Notes: a model not told the origin generated them from the sequence alone. A stretch of 64,000 nt of DNA from Acidobacteriota bacterium (GCA_021813745.1 JAKAJO010000026.1:1-64000), one strand, 5' to 3'. Shown: positions 1-9,557, numbered from the stretch's first letter. Translations and numbers: made by a program.

Positions 1-197
1 GCCGCTCCGTTGCGGCCATTCTCACCATGACAGCCTGCGCAGTTTTCCGCGTACAAAGTCTTGAAGTCCCTCACCTCGTCAGGCCGCGGCACCTCGGGCC
101 CCGGCTTGGGATAGCCCGGCATCTTGTCGCAGCCCGCCGCGCACAAAGTTGCGGCGCATAGCGCGACGGCATGCAACCCTTTGAATCGCATCTTCAT
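1..197 (-). CDS. Lipoprotein c-type cytochrome, partial (3' end outside window)
   Basis: Only the first 65 residues are present. A hydrophobic leader ends in the lipobox AAGC (acylated Cys about residue 23), and a haem-binding CAGCH follows at about residues 53-57, so this is an exported, membrane-anchored monohaem-type cytochrome c. It is the last visible gene of the cytochrome oxidase operon; its ATG overlaps the stop of the preceding gene (ATGA), which fixes the start and argues for translational coupling. A role in feeding electrons to the oxidase is inferred from position. The axial methionine and the rest of the domain lie outside the window. Confidence 0.85.
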   Translation of the reverse strand, partial: MKMRFKGLHAVALCAATLCAAGCDKMPGYPKPGPEVPRPDEVRDFKTLYAENCAGCHGENGRNGA

Positions 198-1048
198 TGC
201 CCGCCGTCCTCCCGGTGCCCCTCTTCTTGGTCGCCAATTCCCCCGTGCACTCCGGCGCGCAGCATAAATGGCAGCGCTTGAAACTGACGCGTACGCACCT
301 TCGCCTGCAGGTTCACGACATAACCCGCCACAAGCCCAAATGCGATCTGCGACGGAATGAACCACCACCAATCGATTCGTTCGTTCAAGATCGGGCTTAC
401 GATGTTCAGGACGGAAGCCAGCAGCCCCGTCCACATCAACGGCGCCAGAAAGCCCGCCGTCAAGATCGGCCAGCGCGGAAACATGGGAAGCATTGCACCG
501 TACAGCGATCCCACCAGCAGCGAAGTCACCGTATGAATCGCCAGCGCCGCCAACAGGCCTTCTATATGAAACTCCGCAAGGAACGCATTGCTCTGATGCG
601 CCCAGCCCACAAAACCGCCTGCCGCCATCAGGTTCATCGCGTACCACAGGCTGTGAAACTTCAGCAGGCTGAAAACCGTTGCCGGCACAATCATGGCGAT
701 TCCGCCCGCAATGCCGCCCTTCAGTCCAGTGGCAAACCGGAAAGTCTCAACCGGCACCATCTTGCGATGCACAGGACTCAACGGCAGCTTCTCAATCGAC
801 TTGCGCGAGCTTACCAGCACAATGGGTTCGTCGTGCACCGGCACCATCTCGTGTGCTTCTTCCGGCAGCACGGCGCGAAACCACTTGTAAGTTGCACCGA
901 TAGACATCACCACGCCCAGAATGCTCACCGCAACGTGAGTCACCATTCCAGTAATGATCAGTGAGATTCCCAGTGCCAGAACCATCGGCGCCGCCGTTGG
1001 CTCCGGCATGTGAACCGCTCTGTGACTGGCTTCGTTTCTGTGCTCCAT
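194..1048 (-). CDS. Polytopic membrane protein of the cytochrome oxidase operon, function unknown
   Basis: About 284 residues. A pair of hydrophobic segments near residues 22-50 is followed by a charged linker and then about four more membrane segments (roughly 105-135, 140-190, 195-220, 228-250). No catalytic motif was recognised. The first ATG that follows the end of coxC in this frame was chosen; a longer reading would run back into coxC. It sits between coxC and a lipoprotein cytochrome c, overlapping the latter by four bases, so an accessory or assembly role in the oxidase is likely but unproven. The N-terminal hairpin could replace a small subunit IV, which is otherwise missing here; that is inference. 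Confidence 0.7.
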   Translation of the reverse strand: MEHRNEASHRAVHMPEPTAAPMVLALGISLIITGMVTHVAVSILGVVMSIGATYKWFRAVLPEEAHEMVPVHDEPIVLVSSRKSIEKLPLSPVHRKMVPVETFRFATGLKGGIAGGIAMIVPATVFSLLKFHSLWYAMNLMAAGGFVGWAHQSNAFLAEFHIEGLLAALAIHTVTSLLVGSLYGAMLPMFPRWPILTAGFLAPLMWTGLLASVLNIVSPILNERIDWWWFIPSQIAFGLVAGYVVNLQAKVRTRQFQALPFMLRAGVHGGIGDQEEGHREDGGQ

Positions 1049-1068
1049 CGCTTCCCTCGATTGCTGCC

Positions 1069-1665
1069 TCAACGGCCTAAAACATACACCACAGTGAAAA
1101 CCACAACCCACACGGCATCCACAAAGTGCCAGTACACGCTCAAAACCTCCAACCGTTCGGCATGATGCGCGTTCACTTTGCCCAGGATCGCCAGGATCAG
1201 CGCCAGTCCCAGCATGATCAGTCCCGCAATCACGTGCGATGCGTGCAAGCCGACAAGTGAATAGAATGTCGTGCCGAAGAGATTTGTGCTGATGGTAAGG
1301 CCGTCATGGTAGATCAGCTTGTACCACTCTGCCGCCGTGCTCGCGATAAAGATGCTGCCCAGCAATACTGTTGAAGCCAGCCATGCAATAAACCGTCCTA
1401 TGCGGCTCGCTCGCAGATCATGCACGGCAAAATGTACCGTGATGCTGCTCGACAGCAGGCAGATCGTGGAGAAGATGGGAAGCTCAAGCACCTCGCGCGG
1501 CGTTGGTCCGTTCAGGCTCTTCCCCGTGTAAAAAATATAGGCGACCACAAAGATGACAAAAATTGCCGACTCTGCCGCAATCAGGCAGGCCATGCCTACC
1601 ATCCCGCGTGAAGGCTGTTTCCACTCATCTTCGGTCGGATTACTGATCGCCATTGCTGTGCTCAT
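1069..1665 (-). CDS. coxC: Cytochrome c oxidase subunit III
   Basis: About 198 residues with five predicted membrane helices, the short form of subunit III found in caa3/ba3-type oxidases. Family-typical features are visible: an N-terminal helix with the AxxESAxF stretch, the AAEWYKL segment, a GLHASHV segment and the YWHFVDAVW signature near the C-terminus. The ATG was chosen over an upstream GTG because a GGAG sits seven bases before it. It directly follows coxA in the same operon. Subunit III is not catalytic; in the family it stabilises subunit I and proton uptake. Confidence 0.93.
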   Translation of the reverse strand: MSTAMAISNPTEDEWKQPSRGMVGMACLIAAESAIFVIFVVAYIFYTGKSLNGPTPREVLELPIFSTICLLSSSITVHFAVHDLRASRIGRFIAWLASTVLLGSIFIASTAAEWYKLIYHDGLTISTNLFGTTFYSLVGLHASHVIAGLIMLGLALILAILGKVNAHHAERLEVLSVYWHFVDAVWVVVFTVVYVLGR

Positions 1666-1689
1666 GCCTTCGCTCCTGGTCCGCACTCT

Positions 1690-3378
1690 TTACTCAAAGT
1701 TGCTGTCCGGATCATCCGGGTGCTTCAGATCCCAAAGCGGCCGCCGACTTCCTACCGTTGGCAGCTCCGCGTAGTTATAGCTGGGCGGTGGCGAGCTGGT
1801 GGACCATTCCAGCGTCCATGCATCCCAGGGGTCAGGTCCCGCCACTTCGCCCTTCTTATACGAACGCACCAGGTTGTACACAAAAATCAGCGTGGCTACC
1901 GTTTGCACCAGCGCGCCGATGCTCACAATCATGTTCCAGCCGCCCCAGCCGCGGTCTGCCTCGTAGGTGTAGATCCTGCGCGGCATTCCCAGCAGCCCTG
2001 GGATGTGCATGAAGTCAAACGTCATGTGAAAGCCAATGACGAACAGCCAGAAATGCCACTTGCCCAGCGTCTCTGACATCATGCGGCCCGTGATCTTCGG
2101 ATACCAGTAATAGAACGCCGCAAAGATCATGAAGAGAATCGCCCCCACCAGAACATAGTGGAAGTGCGCGACCACAAAATAGGAGTTACCCAGCTGCCAA
2201 TCAAACGGGGATGCGGCGAGCATGACACCCGTCAAGCCCGCGATCAGGAATTGAAAGAGGAATCCCAGTGAGAACATCATGGGCGTCGCAAACTGAATAT
2301 TCCCGCCCCATATCGTCGCCAGCCAGTTGAAAATCTTGATTCCGGTCGGGACGGCGACCACCATGGTCGAAAACGTGAAGAATGCATTGGCGTCCGGTCC
2401 CATGCCCACCGTGAACATGTGGTGTGCCCACACACCCATGCTGATAAAGCCGATACCCACCGTCGCTGCCACCATGGCGGGATAACCAAAAATCGCCTTG
2501 CGTGAAAATACAGGAATGATCTCATTCGCAAATGCAAACGCCGGAAGCACCAGAATGTAGACCTCTGGATGCCCGAAGATCCAGAAGAAGTGCATCCACA
2601 AAACCGCCGAGCCGCCTGCTTGCGTATCGAAGAAGTGTCCGCCCAGATAGCGATCGATCACCAGCATGATCTGCGCCGCCGTCAGAGGGCTGACTACGAC
2701 GAAGACCATGCAACTTGTCACCAGATACAGCCATACCAGCAACGGCATCCGGCTCAGTTTCATCCCCTTGCAGCGCATCGTCAGCGTTGTGGCTACGATA
2801 TTCAGCGCCGTGCCGATTGATCCGATTCCGCTCAGCAGAATGCTCAGCGTCCAGTAGTCCGTGCTGTGTCCTGGTGAGAATACCCGCTCCGTCAGTGGTG
2901 CGTACGCAAACCATCCCACATCCGGGGCAGTCCCTGCTCCGTATAGACCGCTCCCCGCAAAGTAGCTGAAGTACAGCAGCACTCCTCCAAATGCGGACAC
3001 CCAGAAGCTGAATGCGTTCAACCGCGGAAAGGCCATGTCCCGCGCACCAATCATCAGCGGAATCAGGTAGTTTCCAAACCCGAACAGAATTGGCATGCCC
3101 ACGAAGAACACCATCGTCGTCCCGTGCATCGTGAACAGGCGATTAAAGGCCTGCGGTGAAATAAATTGGTTGTTGGGTACGGCCAGCTGAATGCGCATCA
3201 GTAGCGCTTCGCACCCGGCCACCACCAGAAAAATCAGAGCGTACCCGATATACATCAGCCCGATTTTTTTGTGATCGACCGTCGTGACCCAGTCCTGCAC
3301 CACATCAAGAATGCCGCCTGGCCGCCGCATCGTCTGCGGCAGACCCGCTACTGCGGCTGCGTGTGTGTGTGTCGCCAT
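1690..3378 (-). CDS. coxA: Cytochrome c oxidase subunit I (haem-copper oxidase)
   Basis: 562 residues, normal length for the catalytic subunit, with about 12 membrane helices. Visible metal ligands: His85 (low-spin haem) in TMHGTTM; the CuB centre at His270 with the cross-linked Tyr274 in GHPEVY; the His319-His320 pair; and His405/His407 in VAHFHYV for high-spin and low-spin haem. Lys348 in TGIKIF matches the K-channel lysine and the Glu of HPEVY the end of the D-channel, so this is a family A oxidase. It reduces O2 to water and pumps protons. It lies between coxB and coxC in a tight minus-strand operon. Confidence 0.97.
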   Translation of the reverse strand: MATHTHAAAVAGLPQTMRRPGGILDVVQDWVTTVDHKKIGLMYIGYALIFLVVAGCEALLMRIQLAVPNNQFISPQAFNRLFTMHGTTMVFFVGMPILFGFGNYLIPLMIGARDMAFPRLNAFSFWVSAFGGVLLYFSYFAGSGLYGAGTAPDVGWFAYAPLTERVFSPGHSTDYWTLSILLSGIGSIGTALNIVATTLTMRCKGMKLSRMPLLVWLYLVTSCMVFVVVSPLTAAQIMLVIDRYLGGHFFDTQAGGSAVLWMHFFWIFGHPEVYILVLPAFAFANEIIPVFSRKAIFGYPAMVAATVGIGFISMGVWAHHMFTVGMGPDANAFFTFSTMVVAVPTGIKIFNWLATIWGGNIQFATPMMFSLGFLFQFLIAGLTGVMLAASPFDWQLGNSYFVVAHFHYVLVGAILFMIFAAFYYWYPKITGRMMSETLGKWHFWLFVIGFHMTFDFMHIPGLLGMPRRIYTYEADRGWGGWNMIVSIGALVQTVATLIFVYNLVRSYKKGEVAGPDPWDAWTLEWSTSSPPPSYNYAELPTVGSRRPLWDLKHPDDPDSNFE

Positions 3379-3396
3379 AGCTGCCTCTTCCGTCTT

Positions 3397-4521
3397 TTAC
3401 TTCAGCGTGCTCAAATACTGCGCCACCGCATCCAGATCGTGCTCGTTCAAGTGCATTGCCGGCATGAGTACGCCAGGCTTGAAATCCGCAGGATTATTGA
3501 TAAATGCGCGCAGATTCTGCGGAGTGTTAGGTACCGCGCCCGACGCAATCGTGGCCCGGCTCGCCACATGGGAAAGATCCGGCCCGAAGATTCCCTTTGC
3601 ATTCGTTCCGGAGATCGTGTGACAGTTCGCGCATGCATTGCGCAGAAATACATTGCGCCCTTCGGCCGCGTCCGGCGACTGCAGGGCTACCCGCTGCTGA
3701 TCCGCCACCCACGCGGAGAACTCCTGCGGTGTATCCGCATAAACGCGGATCAGCATCTTGGCGTGCTGCACCCCGCAGTACTGCGCGCATTGACCCAGAT
3801 ACAGGCCTGCCCGTTCCGGGTCGATCCACATCGTGTTGACCTTGTTTGGAATTAGATCCATCTTCCCCGCGAGTTCCGGAACCCAGAAGCTGTGGTCCGT
3901 GTCCGCCGAAGACATCGTCAGATACGTCGGCGTCGGATGCCTGGGGTCGCTCATCGGAACGTGCAATTCGTTGGCCGTCACAATACCAAGCTTGGGGTAG
4001 CGGTATTCCCACCAGAATTGGTGCCCGATGACCACGACATCAAGCGCATTCGCCGGCTTCTCTGTCTTCTGCGTGATGAAAATGACGCGCGCACTCGCCA
4101 GGAACAGCACCACAATGATCAGAATGGGAATGACTGTCCACGAAAGCTCCACCTGATTGCTGCCATAAATCTGCGGAGGCTCGCTGTTATCACTCCCCGG
4201 GCGGCTTCGGAACCGGATCACCGAGTAAAGAAGCAATCCCCCAACCACCAGAAAGATTCCGGTGCAAATGCTCAACACCAGTACGGAAAGCCCCAGAATC
4301 GACTCCGCCGGCGTCCCCTTCGGCGCAAAGATGTTTGTCCCAATGGGACCCACCATCAGGCCCATCGCCTCCGGAACACGGTGCCACGAGCCCGCTGCGC
4401 CATGTGCGATTGCGTCCAGATGCATCCCATGCCCCAGGCTTCTCTCGAATCTCATCGGGTTCATTCCCAGTTCCATCACGTTCCCCATCTGCGGCGTGTG
4501 ACAAACTTCACGCCCAGACAC
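3397..4521 (-). CDS. coxB: Cytochrome c oxidase subunit II with fused cytochrome c domain (caa3 type)
   Basis: 374 residues. Two membrane helices (about 76-103 and 127-147) precede the periplasmic cupredoxin domain. The CuA ligands are visible: His210 and the C-x3-C-x3-H-x2-M cluster Cys245, Cys249, His253, Met256. A C-terminal cytochrome c domain carries CANCH at 297-301, with Met353 or Met356 as axial ligand, which identifies a caa3-type subunit II that accepts electrons through its own haem. First gene of the operon. The N-terminus before the first helix is long (about 70 residues) and has several possible starts, so the true start may be later, for example at Met12, Met16 or Met20. Confidence 0.93.
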   Translation of the reverse strand: MSGREVCHTPQMGNVMELGMNPMRFERSLGHGMHLDAIAHGAAGSWHRVPEAMGLMVGPIGTNIFAPKGTPAESILGLSVLVLSICTGIFLVVGGLLLYSVIRFRSRPGSDNSEPPQIYGSNQVELSWTVIPILIIVVLFLASARVIFITQKTEKPANALDVVVIGHQFWWEYRYPKLGIVTANELHVPMSDPRHPTPTYLTMSSADTDHSFWVPELAGKMDLIPNKVNTMWIDPERAGLYLGQCAQYCGVQHAKMLIRVYADTPQEFSAWVADQQRVALQSPDAAEGRNVFLRNACANCHTISGTNAKGIFGPDLSHVASRATIASGAVPNTPQNLRAFINNPADFKPGVLMPAMHLNEHDLDAVAQYLSTLK

Positions 4522-5131
4522 ACTTCACCTGTTTGGCTCCGATGCTCGTATTCCCGGTTCGCCGGAATCCACGAGTCAAATCTGATCCACTGTTTTTCTG
4601 CTCTGGTCGATTAACGTCGTCCAGGCTTCGGTTTGCTTCGGAGTTTGTCGGCCTCGCTGATTTGGGCCTTCTGCTGTGACCGACCATCTTCCACGCGTCA
4701 TCTGCTGTGCCGCGTTCTCGGTCGGCAAAACTGACCTGCAATCGCACAATCCACACTGCACGAGTCCGCACAATTGCACAGCTTCGCGAAGACAGGAAAG
4801 GCGTTTCCACTTCCACTTCAAAAAAGAGAAAACGGAGTCGAATCACTGGCATCGGTACCAAGTGCCGGAAAAAGACGAACACCGGGGAAGCCGATTGCAG
4901 AATCCGCCCAGTTGAGAGTACCACTTCGCGCCTGGGTTACAAAGCCCGCCGTCTCATTTTCACCACCTAGTGTCCCCATCGGCTCCGGCCATCTCGCCGT
5001 CCCTCCAAGAGCCGTCTGTCAACCCCTCGTCAATCTGTCCGCCATCGTCTCGCTCGGAAAGCATGATGCCGCCTAGCCTGACGGCCGGCGGCATCATGAC
5101 GTTCTGCTCGCGCTCGAACCTGTTCGGTCTT
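4522..5131. other. Intergenic region between coxB and the polysaccharide exporter gene
   Basis: About 610 bases without a convincing gene; the reading frames in it lack family resemblance, start signals and coding-like composition. It should hold the promoter of the oxidase operon (right of coxB, reading left) and the transcription end of the exporter gene. Only one structure was recognised, a hairpin close to the exporter stop, listed separately. Confidence 0.5.
5062..5098 (-). terminator. Terminator-like hairpin after the polysaccharide export gene
   Basis: A perfect 12-bp inverted repeat (CATGATGCCGCC and its complement) with a 13-base loop lies about 35 bases past the stop of the minus-strand exporter gene. 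The T-tract on the minus strand is weak (CTTTCC), so factor-independent termination is possible but not certain. Confidence 0.5.
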
Positions 5132-7939
5132 CTAAGGAATCGGCAGGTACGCCACCGACGCTGCGCCTAAGGCAAGCTGCGAGAACAACTGCGAATAATC
5201 CAGAACACCGCGCATGGACGACGGCTTGAACGTCTTCTCCGGAACCACGATCGTGTCGCCGGGATTCATGCGCAGATTTTCGAAATCGTTACCCCAGAGT
5301 CCGTGCGTCGTCGCGAAACTTACAACTTCGCCGTCTGCGCGAATCACAAATTGCCGTTTCTTGTCTGCATCCTTGGTCGGTCCACCGGCCAACTTCAGAT
5401 AGGTGCCGACACGCCGCTGCTGCTCATAGAGGAATGAGTTCTGGTCGTAGACCGCACCCACCACATTCACGCTGGCTGGGACTGAAGGAACGACGAAATG
5501 ATCTCCATCCTCCAACGGCAAATCCGGAATGCTCGCGACCCCCGTGCTGTTTGGCTTGAACTGAAGCACAATGCGGCCCGTCGCGCGGATCTGCCGCATC
5601 CGCGCCAGCAACTCTTGCTCACTCGCCTGTGCCTCCGCGCCCGTCGTCGGCTGTTGCGAAACCTGATTGGATGCGGCCAGCGCCAGGTTGCTGTGCTGGA
5701 TGCGCACATCCAGGCTCTGTACATACTCGTCCAGTCGCGCCTGCTGGATTGCTCGAGTGGATTCTCGCGTAAACTCCGAGCCGTAGAGATATGCATTCGG
5801 CGTAATCCCGCCTGCCTCTTGCACCAACTCCCGCAGCGTCTCGCCCGGCTTCACAGAGTACACACCGGCGTGAACAAACTCACCGTCCAGCCGCACAAAC
5901 TTTGTTTGCTGGCTCAGCGGGATGCGAATATCCGCCTCCGAAAAAATCGTCACCACGTCGCCCGGCTCAAGCGCCAGGTCCTGCGACGCGTCATGCTGCT
6001 GCACCAGCTTGCCCAGATCAAACGGAATTAGCTTCTCCTTCAGCGTCTCCGGATCCATCCGCTCAATCACTGCGTAGTTCCAGTCGATTTCAGGCGCCAG
6101 CTTCTGCACTCTGTTCCGCGGACCCGGCCATCGCGAATTCGCGCCGCCGTTCACCTGCTCCGCCGCCAAAGAGGTGCTCCCTCCGCGCTGCTCGGCGCTC
6201 AATGCGGGTTGCTGATTCCCCTGCAGGCCAGCCAGTTGGCTGGGTTCTCCCTGGGTAGGCTGGCGTGACTGGTCGAAAAAGGCAGCAGCACTTTGCTGGC
6301 TCAGCTGGTCCATCTGATTCGCGTTCGGTGATCCCATCATCGCCGTCTGAGCCTGATTCCCCTGCAGCCCCAGGCCCATCGGGTTCGTCCCAACGGAATT
6401 CCCGCCCAGTCGAGTGAGCCCGTTGCGATTGACCGTCACAGGCGCGTTCCCCTGCGGCTGATGCAGGCTTTCACTCTCCAGCATCGGCTCAAACTCCGGC
6501 TCCGGCAAACCAAGCTGCGCCCGTCGCCACCAGTAATTTCGGGTGAGAAGTGATTCGCGGTCCGGGATCAATTCGCTCAGGTGCATCCCTTCATGCCACG
6601 CAAATCTCCCCGGATTCGCAAGGTTACCGCGCAAAATGACGGTCTTCTGATATTGCGGTACGATCGCGTACACGCGCACCAGGTCGCCATCCTGCAAAGG
6701 TGTCGCGAGCCCCGTTGTGTCAAAGGCCACTTCCATCGCCTGCCGCGCCTTTTGTGCATCGGTCCGCTCAATCGAGATGTGCGACTCTGAAGCCAGCGCC
6801 GAGGTCCCACCCGCGTCAGCCAGCAAGTCCTTCAGCGTCTCGCCAGGCAACACTTCGTAAATCGCGGCTTGCCGGACGCTCCCCGTGACGGCGACTTCCG
6901 CCCCCACAGGTGGAATGTAGATCACATCGCCCGACTGAAGCTTCACGTCCTTCGACTTGTCCCCGCGAATCAGTAACTGGTAGAGATCGAAACTCGTCAC
7001 CACAGTTCCGTTGCGGCGCACCTCAATCTTCCGCATCGATCCTGCAATCGTCGGCCCGCCGCTTGCGAAGATTGCGTCCACAAGGGTGCTCAGTGAGCTG
7101 ATCGTGTACATCCCCGGTTGCTGCGCCTGCCCCGATACATACACCTGAATCGCGCGAATCTGCCCCACATCGGCCGTCAGATCAAAATTCCGATATACCC
7201 TTCCAATTGCACTGCGCAAATGGCCGTCGAGTTCCGCATACTGCAAGCCCGCCACATGCACGGGACCCACCTGTGGCAAATAAATCTCTCCTGCACGATC
7301 CACACGCAGATTCGATTGAAAATTCACCTGTCCCCACACGCGAATCCGCAACTCATCATCCGGACCAATCACATAATCCGAAGGAACTGGTGTCAGATCC
7401 AGCGGCGCGAAAGTTGAAGGCGACGTGCGAAACAGATCCGCGCCATAAATCGGCAGTACCTGGCCAGTCGTCGATGCCACAAAACGCTGAAACTCAGTCA
7501 GCGGCTGCGGAACCCTTGGTATCGCTGCCCCGTTCTGCCCCATGCGTTGCCGCATCAACGCTTCTGTATCGGAATAGTTCAGGTTCGACCGGGACAGGGA
7601 AGTTGCGTTGCCCGCTGCTTGTCCCAGTGACGGATTCATTGACGAATTCAGCGACTGGCTCAGCGACGGGCTTGCTGGTCCCTGATTCGCACACTGGGGC
7701 GAACCTGCCATGGCAGGATCCGCACACGACGTCGTACCCCCATTCTGCACTCCCTGGCCACCCATGCCGTCAGGCAGTTGCGCCATGCTCATGCTCGAGC
7801 ACAAAAACACAAAAAAAAGGAGGCTGAGAGAATGCCTCTTGGTGTGGCCGATGGACGGTGAACCCTCTGCTGTCCCAGCAGGATAGAGGTGGGTGCCCCT
7901 GTCGGAACCTTTGGAAATCATATGCCTCGAGTCTAGCAT
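5132..7939 (-). CDS. Polysaccharide export protein with several SLBB domains (Wza-like)
   Basis: 935 residues. A signal-like hydrophobic stretch at about residues 37-53 is followed by a Gln/Ser/Asn-rich low-complexity region to about residue 150. The poly-export domain starts near residue 189 (YVIGPDDELRIRVWG) and is followed by a series of SLBB modules, each with the pattern of a VxGxV strand followed by PGETLxxLxxxAGG. A second low-complexity Gln-rich insertion lies around residues 480-600. Wza-type proteins form the outer-membrane channel for capsule or exopolysaccharide, but typical members are under 400 residues, so this is one of the long, multi-SLBB forms. A divergent priming sugar transferase lies beyond a 0.7-kb gap. 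The start may be Met1 or Met7. Confidence 0.88.
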   Translation of the reverse strand: MLDSRHMISKGSDRGTHLYPAGTAEGSPSIGHTKRHSLSLLFFVFLCSSMSMAQLPDGMGGQGVQNGGTTSCADPAMAGSPQCANQGPASPSLSQSLNSSMNPSLGQAAGNATSLSRSNLNYSDTEALMRQRMGQNGAAIPRVPQPLTEFQRFVASTTGQVLPIYGADLFRTSPSTFAPLDLTPVPSDYVIGPDDELRIRVWGQVNFQSNLRVDRAGEIYLPQVGPVHVAGLQYAELDGHLRSAIGRVYRNFDLTADVGQIRAIQVYVSGQAQQPGMYTISSLSTLVDAIFASGGPTIAGSMRKIEVRRNGTVVTSFDLYQLLIRGDKSKDVKLQSGDVIYIPPVGAEVAVTGSVRQAAIYEVLPGETLKDLLADAGGTSALASESHISIERTDAQKARQAMEVAFDTTGLATPLQDGDLVRVYAIVPQYQKTVILRGNLANPGRFAWHEGMHLSELIPDRESLLTRNYWWRRAQLGLPEPEFEPMLESESLHQPQGNAPVTVNRNGLTRLGGNSVGTNPMGLGLQGNQAQTAMMGSPNANQMDQLSQQSAAAFFDQSRQPTQGEPSQLAGLQGNQQPALSAEQRGGSTSLAAEQVNGGANSRWPGPRNRVQKLAPEIDWNYAVIERMDPETLKEKLIPFDLGKLVQQHDASQDLALEPGDVVTIFSEADIRIPLSQQTKFVRLDGEFVHAGVYSVKPGETLRELVQEAGGITPNAYLYGSEFTRESTRAIQQARLDEYVQSLDVRIQHSNLALAASNQVSQQPTTGAEAQASEQELLARMRQIRATGRIVLQFKPNSTGVASIPDLPLEDGDHFVVPSVPASVNVVGAVYDQNSFLYEQQRRVGTYLKLAGGPTKDADKKRQFVIRADGEVVSFATTHGLWGNDFENLRMNPGDTIVVPEKTFKPSSMRGVLDYSQLFSQLALGAASVAYLPIP

Positions 7940-8641
7940 GGCGTTAACTCCGGACTTGCCCCCGAATCACCGCACGCAGCGCCTTCCCCGGCTCCCACAT
8001 TCTGGTCCTCACCCGCACTGATTTGGCGTCATTTCTCACCTCTCAATGTGAGTCGAATCACACAGGACCAGAAGTGGATCATGGGGCCAATTGGAAGATC
8101 GCGCAGAGTAGATGTTCGTTCCGCCGCAATCCCCAATGAAACATGGAGTGGCAGAGTGAAAAATTTCTTTACCGATTGCACTTGATTTGTTGCATCTGTA
8201 CTCCGATTGAAACGATTTATTTCGTTTTTGCGAGTTCTCCAACCGCATCAACTTGACTTCGCGGTGACTTCAGACGAGTTCTCACATCAGGCTCATTCGA
8301 TGGTAACCATGGCTGTTGATTGTTCAGTTAATAGCTGCACGGATCCTGGCTTTCCTTCATGACGAAAGAAATGCTCGTTCGATGAAATGTAACTTTTTTT
8401 CGTTGAGATATCAGGTAGAATAGCTTCAAGATTTAGTGCAAAAGAGGCATGAGTTTTTCTGCAAGCAAGCCGCAAACAAAGGCGGCGTTGAGAAGCTCGA
8501 CATAGGCCTCCGCATACAGACACGAAGCATGCCGTCAGGCGCGACGACTTGAACTTGCACAGCTAGATATTCAGCAGATCAAGCCAGACCAGACCGATCT
8601 GCATCCCCAATTTGTTAGGTTGATGAACCTTGGAGGATACA
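7940..8641. other. Long divergent intergenic region of the exopolysaccharide genes
   Basis: About 700 bases, clearly more AT-rich than the flanks (notably 8150-8230 and 8380-8440), between two divergently transcribed exopolysaccharide genes. The short frames here are unlikely to be genes. The length and AT content suggest a regulatory region or a long leader of the sugar transferase mRNA. No riboswitch or clear -35/-10 pair could be assigned by eye. Confidence 0.5.
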
Positions 8642-9526
8642 TTGAGCGCAAGGTCCCTCGTCTCAGAGGCCAGTGAAGGTGTGGACGGAGTGCATTCCAC
8701 CATCACGCAGGATGGAAATGCCTTAGCACACGCTGCCTACACGCGGTCTCATTTGCAGCATAGATTGAGTTTGGTTTCGGATGCCTTCGGTGAAGCTCTC
8801 AGTCCGTGGGTTCTGTCACGATCCAAGCGTTGCTTCGATTGTGCCTGCGTGCTTCTGGCGCTGCCGTTGCTCATTCCGGTATTGCTTCTCGTTGCTCTGG
8901 CGATTCGGCTCACTTCTCGCGGTCCCGTGCTTTTCCTGCAAAAGCGGACGGGCCTTCACGGTCATGCATTCACCATCTTGAAGTTCCGTACCATGACCCA
9001 CCGTCCGGAAGGGAAGCGGAGTTCCGTTACAACTGTCGGCAACCAGGCTTTTACGCCCGTTGGCCCATTCCTGCGCCGCTGGAAGCTTGATGAATTGCCT
9101 CAGCTTCTCAACGTGCTGTGCGGTGATATGAGTCTTGTCGGGCCGCGTCCCAAGTTGCCCGCGCATCAGACAACGCTGCTCAACTGCAGACCGGGCATCA
9201 CCGGGGCAGCCACCATGGCTTTCGCGCGTGAGGAGCAATTCCTCGCCTGTCTGCCAAAGCATGACCTCGACGCGTACTATCACGCCGTTGTTCTGCCTGC
9301 CAAGCTCCGGCTCGATGCCGAGTATATGTCGCGCGCAACGTTCTTTTCTGACCTCGAGCTCATCGTGAATACTCTCCGGCGCCGTTGGGACACTTCCGTG
9401 ATGAGCCGCGTACTTGGCCTCGACTCCGATCCTCTTCGTCCGGCTGCTCGCAGCTTGCCAACGATCACAGAGCCAGCCCGCCTCAAAGTCCTCTCACACG
9501 ACGAGTCCTTCGCGCAGGCTGATTGA
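8642..9526 (+). CDS. Priming undecaprenyl-phosphate sugar phosphotransferase (bacterial sugar transferase family)
   Basis: About 294 residues. One membrane hairpin (LLALPLLIPVLLLVALAI) precedes the cytosolic catalytic domain with family motifs: the GPVLFLQKRTG segment, LKFRTM, the KLDELPQLLNVLCGDMSLVGPRP block and RPGITGAAT. It would transfer a sugar-1-phosphate to undecaprenyl phosphate, the first step of exopolysaccharide repeat-unit assembly. Lacking the extra N-terminal helices of WcaJ/WbaP, it resembles the short PglC-like forms. The TTG start is chosen because GGAGG lies five bases before it; a TTG four codons upstream would overlap that ribosome-binding site. No other glycosyltransferases are adjacent, so the substrate sugar cannot be told. 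Confidence 0.88.
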   Translation: MSARSLVSEASEGVDGVHSTITQDGNALAHAAYTRSHLQHRLSLVSDAFGEALSPWVLSRSKRCFDCACVLLALPLLIPVLLLVALAIRLTSRGPVLFLQKRTGLHGHAFTILKFRTMTHRPEGKRSSVTTVGNQAFTPVGPFLRRWKLDELPQLLNVLCGDMSLVGPRPKLPAHQTTLLNCRPGITGAATMAFAREEQFLACLPKHDLDAYYHAVVLPAKLRLDAEYMSRATFFSDLELIVNTLRRRWDTSVMSRVLGLDSDPLRPAARSLPTITEPARLKVLSHDESFAQAD

Positions 9527-9557
9527 TTCGATTCTCACGAAATTCACATCCTCCCCA

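Noticed and set aside
4508-4924. 138-codon minus-strand frame between coxB and the exporter gene
   Set aside because: Overlaps the coxB start, no ribosome site, no recognisable domain and mixed composition.
8036-8523. Two short minus-strand frames (71 and 76 codons) in the exopolysaccharide gap
   Set aside because: Low coding character, no start signals, AT-rich regulatory-looking sequence.
8455-8560. Resemblance to a cyclic-dinucleotide (GEMM) riboswitch (GCAAAC...GGCCTCCG)
   Set aside because: The two conserved stems and the tetraloop-receptor arrangement could not be drawn; similarity limited to short fragments.
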